The translations under genes were made by a program, and so were the position numbers. This document shows positions 18,033 to 27,700 of a stretch of 64,000 nucleotides of DNA, one piece after another. This DNA comes from Sediminicola sp047612485 (GTDB lineage: Bacteria > Bacteroidota > Bacteroidia > Flavobacteriales > Flavobacteriaceae), in the NCBI GenBank assembly GCA_047612485.1, contig JBLGAT010000006.1, positions 1-64,000 of the forward strand, given 5' to 3'. The notes beneath the pieces are model-generated. The model had not been told where the DNA came from and searched no databases. It saw only the letters and a list, made by a program, of their open reading frames with translations. Each line of letters begins with the position of its first letter. Within the stretch, counting starts at the first letter, position 1.

Positions 18033-19844
18033 TTATGCAAATACCTCCTTCTCTGTATTCAGTGTCAATGCTTGCTTGTCCATCAATATTTCGGAAAGCC
18101 CAGTTGTTTTGGGGAGTTCGTATTTAAAATAAAACTGCATGGCGTGGATTTTGTTTTCGTAGAATTCAGCGCTAAAATTGGTATCTCCAGAGACCAATGC
18201 TCTTTGTGCTTCACGGCCAATATCCAACCATTGCCATGCAATGATGATAGTACTGAAGAATTCCATAAAGGGTGTGGCGTCTGCCAAGAATCGCTGATAA
18301 TCGCCCTTCATTGCATAACCCACAAGGGATTGCAGCACTTTTTGGGTGAGTTCCAGTTTACTGCCTAATTTCTCAGCCAACGGTTTCAACGATTCGTGCA
18401 CCATACTTTCCTTGATAGAATTCATAATTTCCTCAGAGAGCAATTGCAGTGCTTTTCCATTTTCCATAGTGATTTTTCTTCCCAAAAGATCCTGGGACTG
18501 TATGCCGGTAGTACCTTCATAAATGGCCGAGATTCGGATATCCCGTAAATATTGTTGTAAAATATAATCGGAACAAAAACCATAACCCCCTAGTACTTGT
18601 ACCCCATTATTTACAGAAGTAATGCCCATTTCAGAGGGGTAGGTCTTAACTACCGGGGTCAATATTTCCAACAACAACTTGTATTTCTCCCTACTTTCTG
18701 CATCTGGAAGCGATTGCGAAAGGTCTTGATACCGTGAAGTCAAAAAGACCAAGCTTAAAGATCCTTCTGTAATTACCTTTTGTAAAAGCAGCATTCTGCG
18801 AACATCGGGGTGATTAATGATGAGGGTTTGTTCTTGGGAGGCATCTTTTTTACCTGTACGTTGCAGCTCCCGACCCTGAGGTCTTTCTTTAGCATAGCTA
18901 ACCGAGGCATGGTAGGCACCTGTAGCAATTGCAGCAGCACCTCGGCCTACAGCGATCCGTGCGCCATTCATCATTAGGAACATATACTTTAAGCCTTTAT
19001 TGGGCTCACCAACCAACCAACCGGTGCAGTCTTCCTTATCCCCAAAAAACAGATGTGTGGTACAATACCCTTTTTGACCCATTTTTTGAAAATCACCAAC
19101 CGTGGTGACATCATTATCTTCCAAGTTACCGCCTTCATCTAGTCGGTTTTTTGGCACAACAAAAAGTGAAATGCCCTTGGTTCCTGCAGGCGCTCCTTTG
19201 ATACGGGCCAAAACCAGATGTACAATATTTTCTACTCCTTTATAATCCCCGCCGGAAATGAATATTTTTTGTCCGTTTATTTTATAGGAATCTCCGTCAG
19301 GCACGGCGGTTGTCACAATATCCGAGAGCGAGCTTCCTGCCTGTGGTTCAGTGAGGCACATGGTGCCGCCCCATTGCCCGGCCATCATTTTGGGTACATA
19401 GGTATCCTTAAGGAATTGATTCCCAAAATGCACAATCAATTCTGCTGCCCCGATCGTAAGGCCAATGTAACCGGGTAAGTGATTATTGGCCGCCTCCTGA
19501 ATAAAGGCAGAAGCATGTACTGCCATTGAGGGCATTTGCATGCCACCAGCCTCATAGGAGAACGGACCCGATAAAAACCCCATTTCACCGCCTTCCTTCA
19601 TGTACTTGTTTACCTGTGGATGAACAATAATTTCCCCATCCTTAAAGTGGGCGGGGTTTTCATCCATCTCCCTAAAATAAGGGTAGAGTTCCTTATCTGA
19701 AAAATCCTTTACGGAGTCGAGCATCATGGCAATAGACTCCTCATCGTATTCCGAGAAGCGTTCTTGTTGCAGTACCCCCTTGATATCGTGTACGTTGAAC
19801 AGTAAAAATTTAAGGGTATCCATTTCTATATAGGTATTGGCCAT
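18033..19844 (-). CDS. Acyl-CoA dehydrogenase with C-terminal extension (about 600 residues)
   Basis: 603 residues, the long bacterial acyl-CoA dehydrogenase class: N-terminal, middle and flavin domains, then a roughly 130-residue C-terminal domain. TMCLTEPQAGSSLSDI is the FAD/substrate motif and the catalytic Glu lies in ISAIYEGTTGIQSQDLLGRK. An unusual N-terminal extension (LKFLLFNVHDIKGVL) is typical of this class. It oxidises acyl-CoA to trans-2-enoyl-CoA, passing electrons to ETF. It is the most upstream metabolic gene of the minus-strand cluster, 138 bp before the SDR gene. Confidence 0.9.
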   Translation of the reverse strand: MANTYIEMDTLKFLLFNVHDIKGVLQQERFSEYDEESIAMMLDSVKDFSDKELYPYFREMDENPAHFKDGEIIVHPQVNKYMKEGGEMGFLSGPFSYEAGGMQMPSMAVHASAFIQEAANNHLPGYIGLTIGAAELIVHFGNQFLKDTYVPKMMAGQWGGTMCLTEPQAGSSLSDIVTTAVPDGDSYKINGQKIFISGGDYKGVENIVHLVLARIKGAPAGTKGISLFVVPKNRLDEGGNLEDNDVTTVGDFQKMGQKGYCTTHLFFGDKEDCTGWLVGEPNKGLKYMFLMMNGARIAVGRGAAAIATGAYHASVSYAKERPQGRELQRTGKKDASQEQTLIINHPDVRRMLLLQKVITEGSLSLVFLTSRYQDLSQSLPDAESREKYKLLLEILTPVVKTYPSEMGITSVNNGVQVLGGYGFCSDYILQQYLRDIRISAIYEGTTGIQSQDLLGRKITMENGKALQLLSEEIMNSIKESMVHESLKPLAEKLGSKLELTQKVLQSLVGYAMKGDYQRFLADATPFMEFFSTIIIAWQWLDIGREAQRALVSGDTNFSAEFYENKIHAMQFYFKYELPKTTGLSEILMDKQALTLNTEKEVFA

Positions 19845-20015
19845 AACAACTGTTTTTAAAAATTAATGCGATTGAAATTAGTATTTATTCCAAGGAATCT
19901 CGTTAAACTGGTTTAATAAAATTGAAAGATATTCCCTGATGAGATTATTGTATTTCACAGGGAAAGGTATTTACATGTTTGCAAGTCCTATGTTTATTAG
20001 ACCAAACGTAAAAAA

Positions 20016-20615
20016 CTATCCCTTTCCCAAACGTTTCCTAAGTTTTGAAAGACCAACTGCAGTTAGTCCCAAATAGGAAGCAATCAAATATTGAGGCACA
20101 CGCTGAAAAAGGTCGGGACGTTTTTCCAACAATCGCAAATAACGTTCCTCGTTGGTACGACTATTAAGACGCTCCACTCTCGTGAAAATTTTCATAAACG
20201 CCTCCTGCATGGACAACCGACCAAAACGCTCCAACTGGTGCGACCTTTCAAAAGAGTTCTCAGCATCGGATTTTTTTATAGCGTAAACTACGGTGGCCTC
20301 GGAAGCCTTTAGATAATAATTGGATGGGGTGCCCTTTACATAGGCCGGTAAATCGGTAAAAAAGACATCGTCGGTATAAAATTCCAATACTTTTTGCTCA
20401 CCTTCGTCCAACTTATAATAGTAAATACAACCTGTCGCTACATAATAAAAGTAATGAACCAATTGCCCTGGGGTTACCAACGTATCGCCCTTTTTTAGAT
20501 CCATTCGTTGGTAGAATTGCATCTGTTCCTGTACCACCTTATCGTTTACCTGAGTATAAGATAAAATCTTTTGTTTTAGACTCTCAAGATGTGCTGTTTG
20601 GAATATTGTTTTCAA
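20016..20615 (-). CDS. Crp/Fnr-family transcriptional regulator
   Basis: 199 residues. N-terminal cyclic-nucleotide-binding-like barrel (KGDTLVTPGQLVHYFYYVATGCI is its start) and C-terminal helix-turn-helix QYLIASYLGLTAVGLSKLRK. No cysteines arranged for a 4Fe-4S cluster as in Fnr are visible. It is transcribed in the same direction as, and 171 bp upstream of, the acyl-CoA dehydrogenase cluster, so it is a candidate local regulator; its ligand is unknown. Many Bacteroidota genomes hold numerous paralogues of this type. Confidence 0.85.
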   Translation of the reverse strand: MKTIFQTAHLESLKQKILSYTQVNDKVVQEQMQFYQRMDLKKGDTLVTPGQLVHYFYYVATGCIYYYKLDEGEQKVLEFYTDDVFFTDLPAYVKGTPSNYYLKASEATVVYAIKKSDAENSFERSHQLERFGRLSMQEAFMKIFTRVERLNSRTNEERYLRLLEKRPDLFQRVPQYLIASYLGLTAVGLSKLRKRLGKG

Positions 20616-20624
20616 GGAGTATTT

Positions 20625-20860
20625 TTAAATAGGAAAGAAATCCAAGATTAATATTAGCCGTTCTGCCATTGCCATTTGGTGTTTTTGAATCAGATTAACA
20701 TAAGGAAAGCCTATCTTCTCGATAGAAAGTGGCATTAAGGTCTCCATTGCTGCTGTAGATTCGAACTGATCGAAGGAAATTTTATCTCGAAACAGGAGGA
20801 GTTTTTGGAACCAGCCAAGCTCTTGGCGATGATTTCTACGTAAGATTCATTTATTTTCAT
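20625..20860 (-). pseudogene. Decayed N-terminal fragment of a lost gene
   Basis: From ATG 20860 the minus strand reads MKINESYVEIIAK, then loses its frame. A frame shifted by one base continues ELGWFQKLLLFRDKISFDQF and on through YVNLIQKHQMAMAERLILIL to a stop at 20625-20627. Adding one G after the AAG codon near 20822-20823 (AAGAG to AAGGAG) restores a single 79-residue frame. The text resembles, from memory, the N-terminal part of AAA ATPases linked to contractile injection systems in Bacteroidota (W-F-x-x-L, Y, ERL-L-L-L pattern), but no P-loop part remains. It looks like the stump of a deleted gene. Confidence 0.4.
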
Positions 20861-21509
20861 AAAAAACACTAGTTTCTGCAACTGCTAAATTAAGTCAACA
20901 CAAGTTCGTGAATAAAATTTAAAAACCTTATTCCCTCATTAGGTTTAATGAATTTTAATTAACGTTACAATTTCAAGCCTCATAATTTTTAGCAAAACAT
21001 GCTACAACTATTCCTATAACTCATTGTAGCTGAATCCTACACTGAAAGTTTCTTCCTTTGTATAATAGCTTGGTTCTCACGGAATAGACCTCCAAGAAAA
21101 TTCAATATTAATCTGTAGCCGTATTTTAGAACCTAACATTCACCAAAACGCACACCTTTTATTTGGTATTAGAAGATATCAAATGAATGGATTTAAAACA
21201 AAAAAACAGTGATAATCATATGATTAACATTGTTTTTTTGTTACCTATTTCTAGGTGGGTAAGGGTAGCGGGATCAGCTTCCCTGAACCTTTAATGGCTT
21301 GATAATCAATAGAATCTGAAACGGGCGATTGCTCTTTTCTGTTTTTTATTTCCCTGGCTTACAACGAAGGACTAAGTGAATATTATAAATAGGATTAAGC
21401 CTGCGGCGTGATCCTAAAGTTTTGTAGGGGCTCAACAAAAGCTTGAAACCTTCGGTTTTTTATTTTTTATTTTCCATACTTACAAAAGCAAGCTTTTGAC
21501 GCTGGAAAA
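20861..21509. other. Gene-free stretch between decayed fragment and tRNA
   Basis: About 650 bp of AT-rich sequence without an intact gene. It holds an orphan terminator-like hairpin (21200-21239, listed separately) and a 10-bp inverted repeat CAAAAGCTTG (21436-21445) / CAAGCTTTTG (21489-21498). With the decayed fragment next to it, the stretch looks like a scar of lost genes. Confidence 0.4.
21200..21239. terminator. Orphan terminator-like hairpin
   Basis: A near-perfect inverted repeat centred on CATATG (stem TAATCATATGATTA, extended with one mismatch to ACAGTG...CATTGT) is flanked by a run of A on the left and seven T on the right. The architecture copies the terminator of tRNA-Pro(GGG) at 72-106, including the CATATG centre, but no tRNA or gene abuts it. 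Confidence 0.45.
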
Positions 21510-21540
21510 CAAAAAAGCCAGACAATATTGTCTGGCTTTC
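21510..21540 (-). terminator. Rho-independent terminator of tRNA-Pro(TGG)
   Basis: A perfect 20-bp palindrome at 21517-21536 (half GCCAGACAAT) is preceded by six A on the plus strand, which become the T run for minus-strand transcripts. It lies 6 bp beyond the CCA end of the tRNA. Confidence 0.8.
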
Positions 21541-21542
21541 GT

Positions 21543-21620
21543 TGGTCGGGGTGGCAGGATTCGAACCTGCGGCCTCCTGCTCCCAAAGCAGGCGCGATAA
21601 CCGGGCTACGCTACACCCCG
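21543..21620 (-). tRNA. tRNA-Pro, anticodon TGG
   Basis: On the minus strand the acceptor CGGGGTG pairs with CACCCCG, followed by A73 and an encoded CCA (21543-21545). The T arm contains GGTTCGAATCC. The anticodon stem CCTGC/GCAGG encloses TTTGGGA, so the anticodon is TGG (proline). Length is 78 nt with CCA. It is the second proline tRNA in this window. Confidence 0.95.
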
Positions 21621-21668
21621 AAAAATATATGATAGATACTACCAGTAAACCATCATATTTTCGGATTG

Positions 21669-21697
21669 CAAATATAAGATAATACTTAGAAAAACAA
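21669..21697 (-). promoter_or_regulatory. Promoter of tRNA-Pro(TGG), Bacteroidota type
   Basis: A minus-strand TATATTTG box (21669-21676) matches TAnnTTTG, with TTG (21695-21697) 18 bp upstream as the -33 element. It is the same box, followed by GCA, as upstream of tRNA-Pro(GGG). Confidence 0.55.
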
Positions 21698-21717
21698 GTC
21701 AAAAAATGCCTTATAAA

Positions 21718-21755
21718 ACAAAATAGGTGCTAAAAATATTTAGCACCTATTTTGT
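21718..21755. terminator. Strong hairpin terminator after the giant surface-protein gene
   Basis: A perfect 17-bp stem (left arm ACAAAATAGGTGCTAAA, 21718-21734; right arm 21739-21755) closes a 4-base AATA loop. The A/T-rich outer stem lets it function in either direction. It lies 27 bp beyond the stop of the minus-strand giant gene and separates it from the tRNA promoter. Confidence 0.75.
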
Positions 21756-21781
21756 CAAGCTTTTAGCCATTTATATTGTCC

Positions 21782-24700
21782 TTATCTAAAGAGGGTAAAA
21801 TGCCCTACATATTGTTGTTTATCCGAGTCATTGGCATTTACTACATACCAATAATCCCCTGTTGGAACTTCATTTCCTTCATATCTACCGTCCCAGCCTT
21901 TAACTTGGTCCAATATAGCAACCACCCTACCGTACCGGTCATAAATCTTGACCTCTAGATTTGGGAAAAGTTCCCGATTGCCAGGAGCCCAAACCTCGTT
22001 CATGTTATCCCCATCCGGGGTAAAGAAATTAGGCATTTCCAGTACACCTGTAAAATCGAACGGGATGGTAATAGTAACATTACAGCCATTGGCATCTACC
22101 ACTCGGATAGTCACCGTAGCATCCATATTCAGGGTAAACACGTTGTTGTCGCCTGTGGATTGCCCTTGAAAGAAATATTCGTAGTCACCAAAACCACCTG
22201 TTGCTGTTGCCGTAATTTCATTAGGCCCAGTTTTGATAGCTTCAAGTATCAAAGGATCATAAGGATCTATGGTGAATGACACCGAAGTGGAACATCCGTT
22301 CTCATGGTACAAATACACTATATGGTCTCCGGGAGCCAAATCTCCAAATGTATAATTGGTATTGGCTAAAGCAATATCATCAACATCCAAAGAAAAAAGC
22401 AATCTGGAGAGTACGCTTGGATCCTGCATTTCCACGGTAACCGTACTATTGGGAAATATCCCTTCACAACCATATTCAGGTATAGCTGTCGCCGTAAGAT
22501 CCACTCCTATTATAATTGGCATTACCACATTGGTTTCACAACCTCTGGCATCCCTAACAAAAGCTACATAAGTCTCACCTCCTACTAAATTATCAAAGAA
22601 CAAGGCATCATTCCTCACAAAATCTGCTGGATCGGAAGAATTTAGGCTGGTCTCATAATATGTCTGCAACGTTACAGGGTCCACAAATGGCGTTCCCCCA
22701 GTTATGGTCAATTGGGCCGAGCCATCCATTGCATTGATACATGTTTCGGGAGTCTCAATGGAAGAAACCGTCAGCACATCTGGTTCCATAATAGTCAAAG
22801 TTTGTTTCTCAGAACATCCTTTTTCATCCAATATCAAAATTTCATATGTCCCTGCATCCAAATCATCGAATACAAACTGTCCCGGTGTTGTTGGCTCACT
22901 AAAGAATTCGTTGAAGTTGGGAGAAATGGCGAACTGCAAAAGTCCTACCCCCCCTGACTGTACTTCAATCTCAATGGAACCATCCGATAAACCGTTACAA
23001 GACACTCCTTCGGGTCTTGCCGTGAACTGTATTGGTTCTGGTCTTAGGATTACTAATGGGCCTTTCACATCCCAACAGGTCACTCCACTGATGACACTCA
23101 CATAATAATCGTTTCCGGCAGGTAACCCTTCAAAAGTACCATCATTTTGAGTAGGTCTAAACAAGGTTGCAGATGCATTTGGCGCAAATGGATCTCCTGG
23201 ATCACCAACCCATAATTGGAATTGATAATTACCTACTCCACCGGCAGCAAAGGATTCAATTCTACCATCCAGTTCCGAAGCACAAGATATATCATCAGGT
23301 AGGTTCATAACCAGATCTACATTTTCCGCATTCACCAATGTAATACCCTGGGAACGTACACTGTTACAAACATTCAATCCCAAAACATCTTTTTTACGGA
23401 TATCGTATTGATAAAACCCGGGACCTACCGTAATCAATACCGAAGTACCGGCCATATCCATAAAGGTATCTGTGGGTAAGGCATTAAAAGCTCTGTATTC
23501 GTATACATACCCAACTTCAGGGTTTTCTACACTTAATCGTATTTGGCCCTGTCCCCCACAACCAGGTGCTTGCACCTGCACCAATTTAGGATCAATTGGT
23601 GGTGGTGGGTTTACAAAATAAGGCACTGTTGCCCCTATACAAGCAAAACCTGAAGAAATCTCAATCGCATACCAGCCAGAGCTTATATAACCGCCTGATA
23701 ACCCAACAAAGGTTGGCAAATCTTGCAACCCACTGGTAGATACAACATCCGTGTTATCGTTACTCCCCAAATACAACAATCTGTACTTGTATCCTGCTCC
23801 GGGAACACCTCCAGATGCGCCCGCTAAGGCTGTAAGGATAGTACCCGTAGTTGTATCATAAGCCTCCAATACGGCATTGTTTCCTCCAGGACATATCAAT
23901 GCCTGTGGCTCTCTTATACCTGCTATAATTGGAGCAATAGGGTTTAATTGGATATCCATGGTTGCTTCGCACCCTTCTATATCCCTTACCGTTATCCTAT
24001 AATTTCCACTGGATAAATTTTCAAATTCATTGTTCGGTCCTGAAGCTACTATTGCAACAAAGGCACCACTGCCAGCTGGGCTTTCTATGTCCAGACTAAA
24101 ATCATAAGGCGCTATGTCCCATCCCCCTTGGGCGGTTGCCTGGATTTTACCAAGATTATCATCACAACTTACATTACCTAGTTCTAAGGCTGTTAAAGTA
24201 AGCGGTCCACTAGGACTTCTTATCGTAGCCACATTGCTATTTCCTGAACAATATGGTAAATCCTCAGAGGTAACGACCACATAGAAATTACCCCCTGGGA
24301 GTCCCGTAATGGTTTCGGGATTGTTGGCAGTATGAAAACTACCGGTAGCCAAAGAGATAGAAGCTGTCAAATCAAGGCTGCTATAGACATTATAGGTATA
24401 GTTCCCTGTATAATCCGTTACCGTAATGTCCATTTCTCCGTCGTCCACACCAAAACATTGGATTGGTTTAAATTCACTTATGACAACAGCGGGGGCTATT
24501 GGCTCATCCACGGTATGTTTTGGCATAGGATAGGTACAACCACCTATATTGTCGGTTATCTCAAAAAGATAGTCTCCGGCAATTGGCAAATCGATCAGTG
24601 CAAAACTATTGCCCACAACAACTACAGGTGCCACAGGAACGATAGAATTTGTGGTGACCGTAAAGCTTGTTGTTCCCAAAACATCGATCCGAACTTGCTC

Positions 24701-27700
24701 TGGATCTCTACAATCCAGATCTCGAATAACGCTCAGCGTAGGTACCACATCCGTAGGTGGATTAATTGTTGGTAATATATAGGTAGTCTGACAACCATTA
24801 CCGTCAATGGCATAAATGGTAAAGTCCTGTTGGGCTCCGTTATCGATAATTTCGAACAGATTACTGCTCTGGTAGTTTCCAAATCCTGTTAAACTGTATT
24901 GATAACCTACCGTTCCCGGATCTACAATGTTTACGGTTATTATGGTAGAGCTAAATCTGTTGGCACCAACTTCACAAGAAAAATCAGGTGCAGATGCACT
25001 AATAGAAAACGGTGCCGGTTCGGTTATATCCACAAGGCCCGTTTGATCCATACAATTTCTATCCGTTACTACCTCCACCTCGTAACGCCTTGGTGTAAGG
25101 TTAGGGAAGGATCCAGAATTATTGGAAGCCAATAAGACTCTTGTATCAAAATCGACCAAGTTATAGGTGATTGGCGTATCTACATCCGAACCACTTGTCA
25201 AAATAACATCTATACTTCCATTATTATCCCCAGCACAGCTCACATTTAAATCCAAGACAGCACTAATTACAGGTAAGGTTGGATCGGCCAAGAAAATATT
25301 ATCAACTAAGAAGAAACAATTCCCAGTTCCATCACTAACTATATTATCTGTCACCAATACTTTATAATCTCCTGGTCCATACCCTGTAAAGACACCCGCA
25401 TTTCTATCACCAACAATTGGCGCTCCTATATTCGCTCCCGTACCGTCCTGTAATTGGTAGGTAAAATCATCACTACCCCCAACTGTGACCACACTAATGG
25501 CGCCATCTGCAGCTTCACATGTGGGTATTGTGGTAAAACCACCAGATGCGGATACAAATTCGTATACCTCAGCGATACTTGTACTGGTACAACCATTGGC
25601 ATCTATTACATCAATGGTATAAAACCCTGGTGTTGTTACAAAGAATGTTGCTGGACTGCCTATTTGAGTAACACCCCCCAAAGTAAATCTTGGCGTATCT
25701 GTGCCCGCGGGCATTGTAATATCAATTTGAAAAGAGGTTGATGTATTATCACATTGGTTGATCACCGTAATGGCTGGCGCAGGCAAAGGTGGATCCAACT
25801 GTACGATCTGTCCTATTCCAAAGGAAATACAGCCACTGATATCCCTTATATAAATTTCATAGTTCCCGGCTGGCCTTGAGGCCGTGGTCTGGGTTGTAAA
25901 ATCGTCTGTTAGATCTGCAGGCGTTGCCGTACTATCATAATCCGGTGTTGTTCCTTGCTGTACATAGGCAAATTCGTAGGGTCCTCCCGCTCCGCCATAA
26001 CCTTGTACCGTAAACTGTCCGTCAGCATTACAATTGGCCGGATCATCCTGTAATATAAATATGGATGGTAGGTTTTGATTGATTATAATTGGGTCAGCAT
26101 CCGTACAATTGTCGAATAGATCGGTGGCCACTATTTGATAGTTCCCTGGTAGTGTTTCATAGGTATTGGTATATGTAGGTCCAACAAATCCAGGTTCGGA
26201 GATTATTACTTGACGTGCTCCAGTATCAGAATTAACCAGCTCTATAATAATGCCGGGGCCCGTTAAGTTATTCACGGTGTAGGAAATCTGTCCATTTCTA
26301 TTCGTATCACAAAAACCAGCAGTAGATGTGGCCGTTACATCTATGGGCGATGGCCCATCTATAGGATCAATTACATCCAAATAGGTACAACCAGTTCCTA
26401 AATCCAAGACTTCAACCGTATAGGAAACCCCATATTGTAATCCAGTAAAAGTATGTCTTGTTCCCCCTTGGTTAGGAGTTTCAAATGCATTGGCCGGCAC
26501 TTCTACCAACCGAATTTCAAAGGGACCGGTACCTCCAACTATGTTTACTGTTTCGGAAAAACCAGTAGCACTGCATACCAATGGACCAACAGGTTCCGGA
26601 ACTACATCTACGGTTGTTTGTGATACCGTTACAGTATCAATATCATTACAACCATACCTATCTACTGTAATAACAGTGTAATTTCCTGGGATCACATTGG
26701 TAAAAGTCTCAACAGTACTTGCCGTAGGTCCTATTCTTTCCAATTCAAGCCCAAATTGATCTTGAAGGATGTAGGTGAAATTGGCAACTCCGTCCGTTAC
26801 ACCGGTTATTTGGATACTACCCGCAACGGCTCCCGCACTACATGTAGCATTAACAGGTGATACCGTGGCATTGGGCGGAGGAGTGCCATCCGTTGGAATG
26901 GTAACGGTTTTTCCTATGGTCTCACATCCCCTTGAATCTCTTACTATATAATTATAGGTTGCAGCAGCTGTTAAATTAGAATACGTTGTTTGGGAAGTAA
27001 AAGGACCTCCATCAAAACTGACCACATAGGGCGGCACGCCAATTGTAGCATCTGGTATTATGGTAGCGCTACCATTATTTGGCTGTCCACAGCTTGCAGG
27101 GGTTGTCGTTTCTGTAGACTCAATTGCTAAAGGTGGCTCTAAAACCAATGGGTTGGATTCTGCAGTACATCCTTCGTTATCTGTTATTCTAAATACATAA
27201 GTTCCACTAGCGTTGGTGTTATAAAAGAACACATTGGAAACTAAAGGAGATGGTGGGCTTGTAGTTACGGTAACACCGTTATCGTAAATTACTTCATATT
27301 GTTTTGGACCGGCACCCACTACATATCCATTAGTGGCTTCTACCCTTATACTGCCATCTGCGCCACCACAGGGAATTTCTGCCGCGATGGCACTGGTTAC
27401 CCTCAATTGAGGATTAATAGTCACGCTTAGCTGATTAGAACAATTATTGGCATCAAAAACTTCTACGGTATAATTACCAGGAGTGAGACCGCTGAAAGTG
27501 GTACTTCCCTGTAAAGCACCTCCATTGATTCTATATTGGTATCCTGGAGTTCCTCCTGCAGCGTTTACCACTACGGTTGCTCCCGTGCTGGGCACATAAC
27601 AATAATCTGTGGCGGCATCTAGACTTATAGTAGGTGATGCCAGCGGTGTTAACGTAAAACTAAAAGTAGCCGTACAACCTTCTGCATCTATAACACTTAA

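Noticed and set aside
20625..21620. Mobile element inserted at tRNA-Pro
   Set aside because: No integrase, transposase or repeated tRNA 3' end was found in the flanks, only decayed sequence.
21460..21702. 80-codon open frame on the minus strand
   Set aside because: It covers tRNA-Pro(TGG) and its terminator and has no protein-like features.
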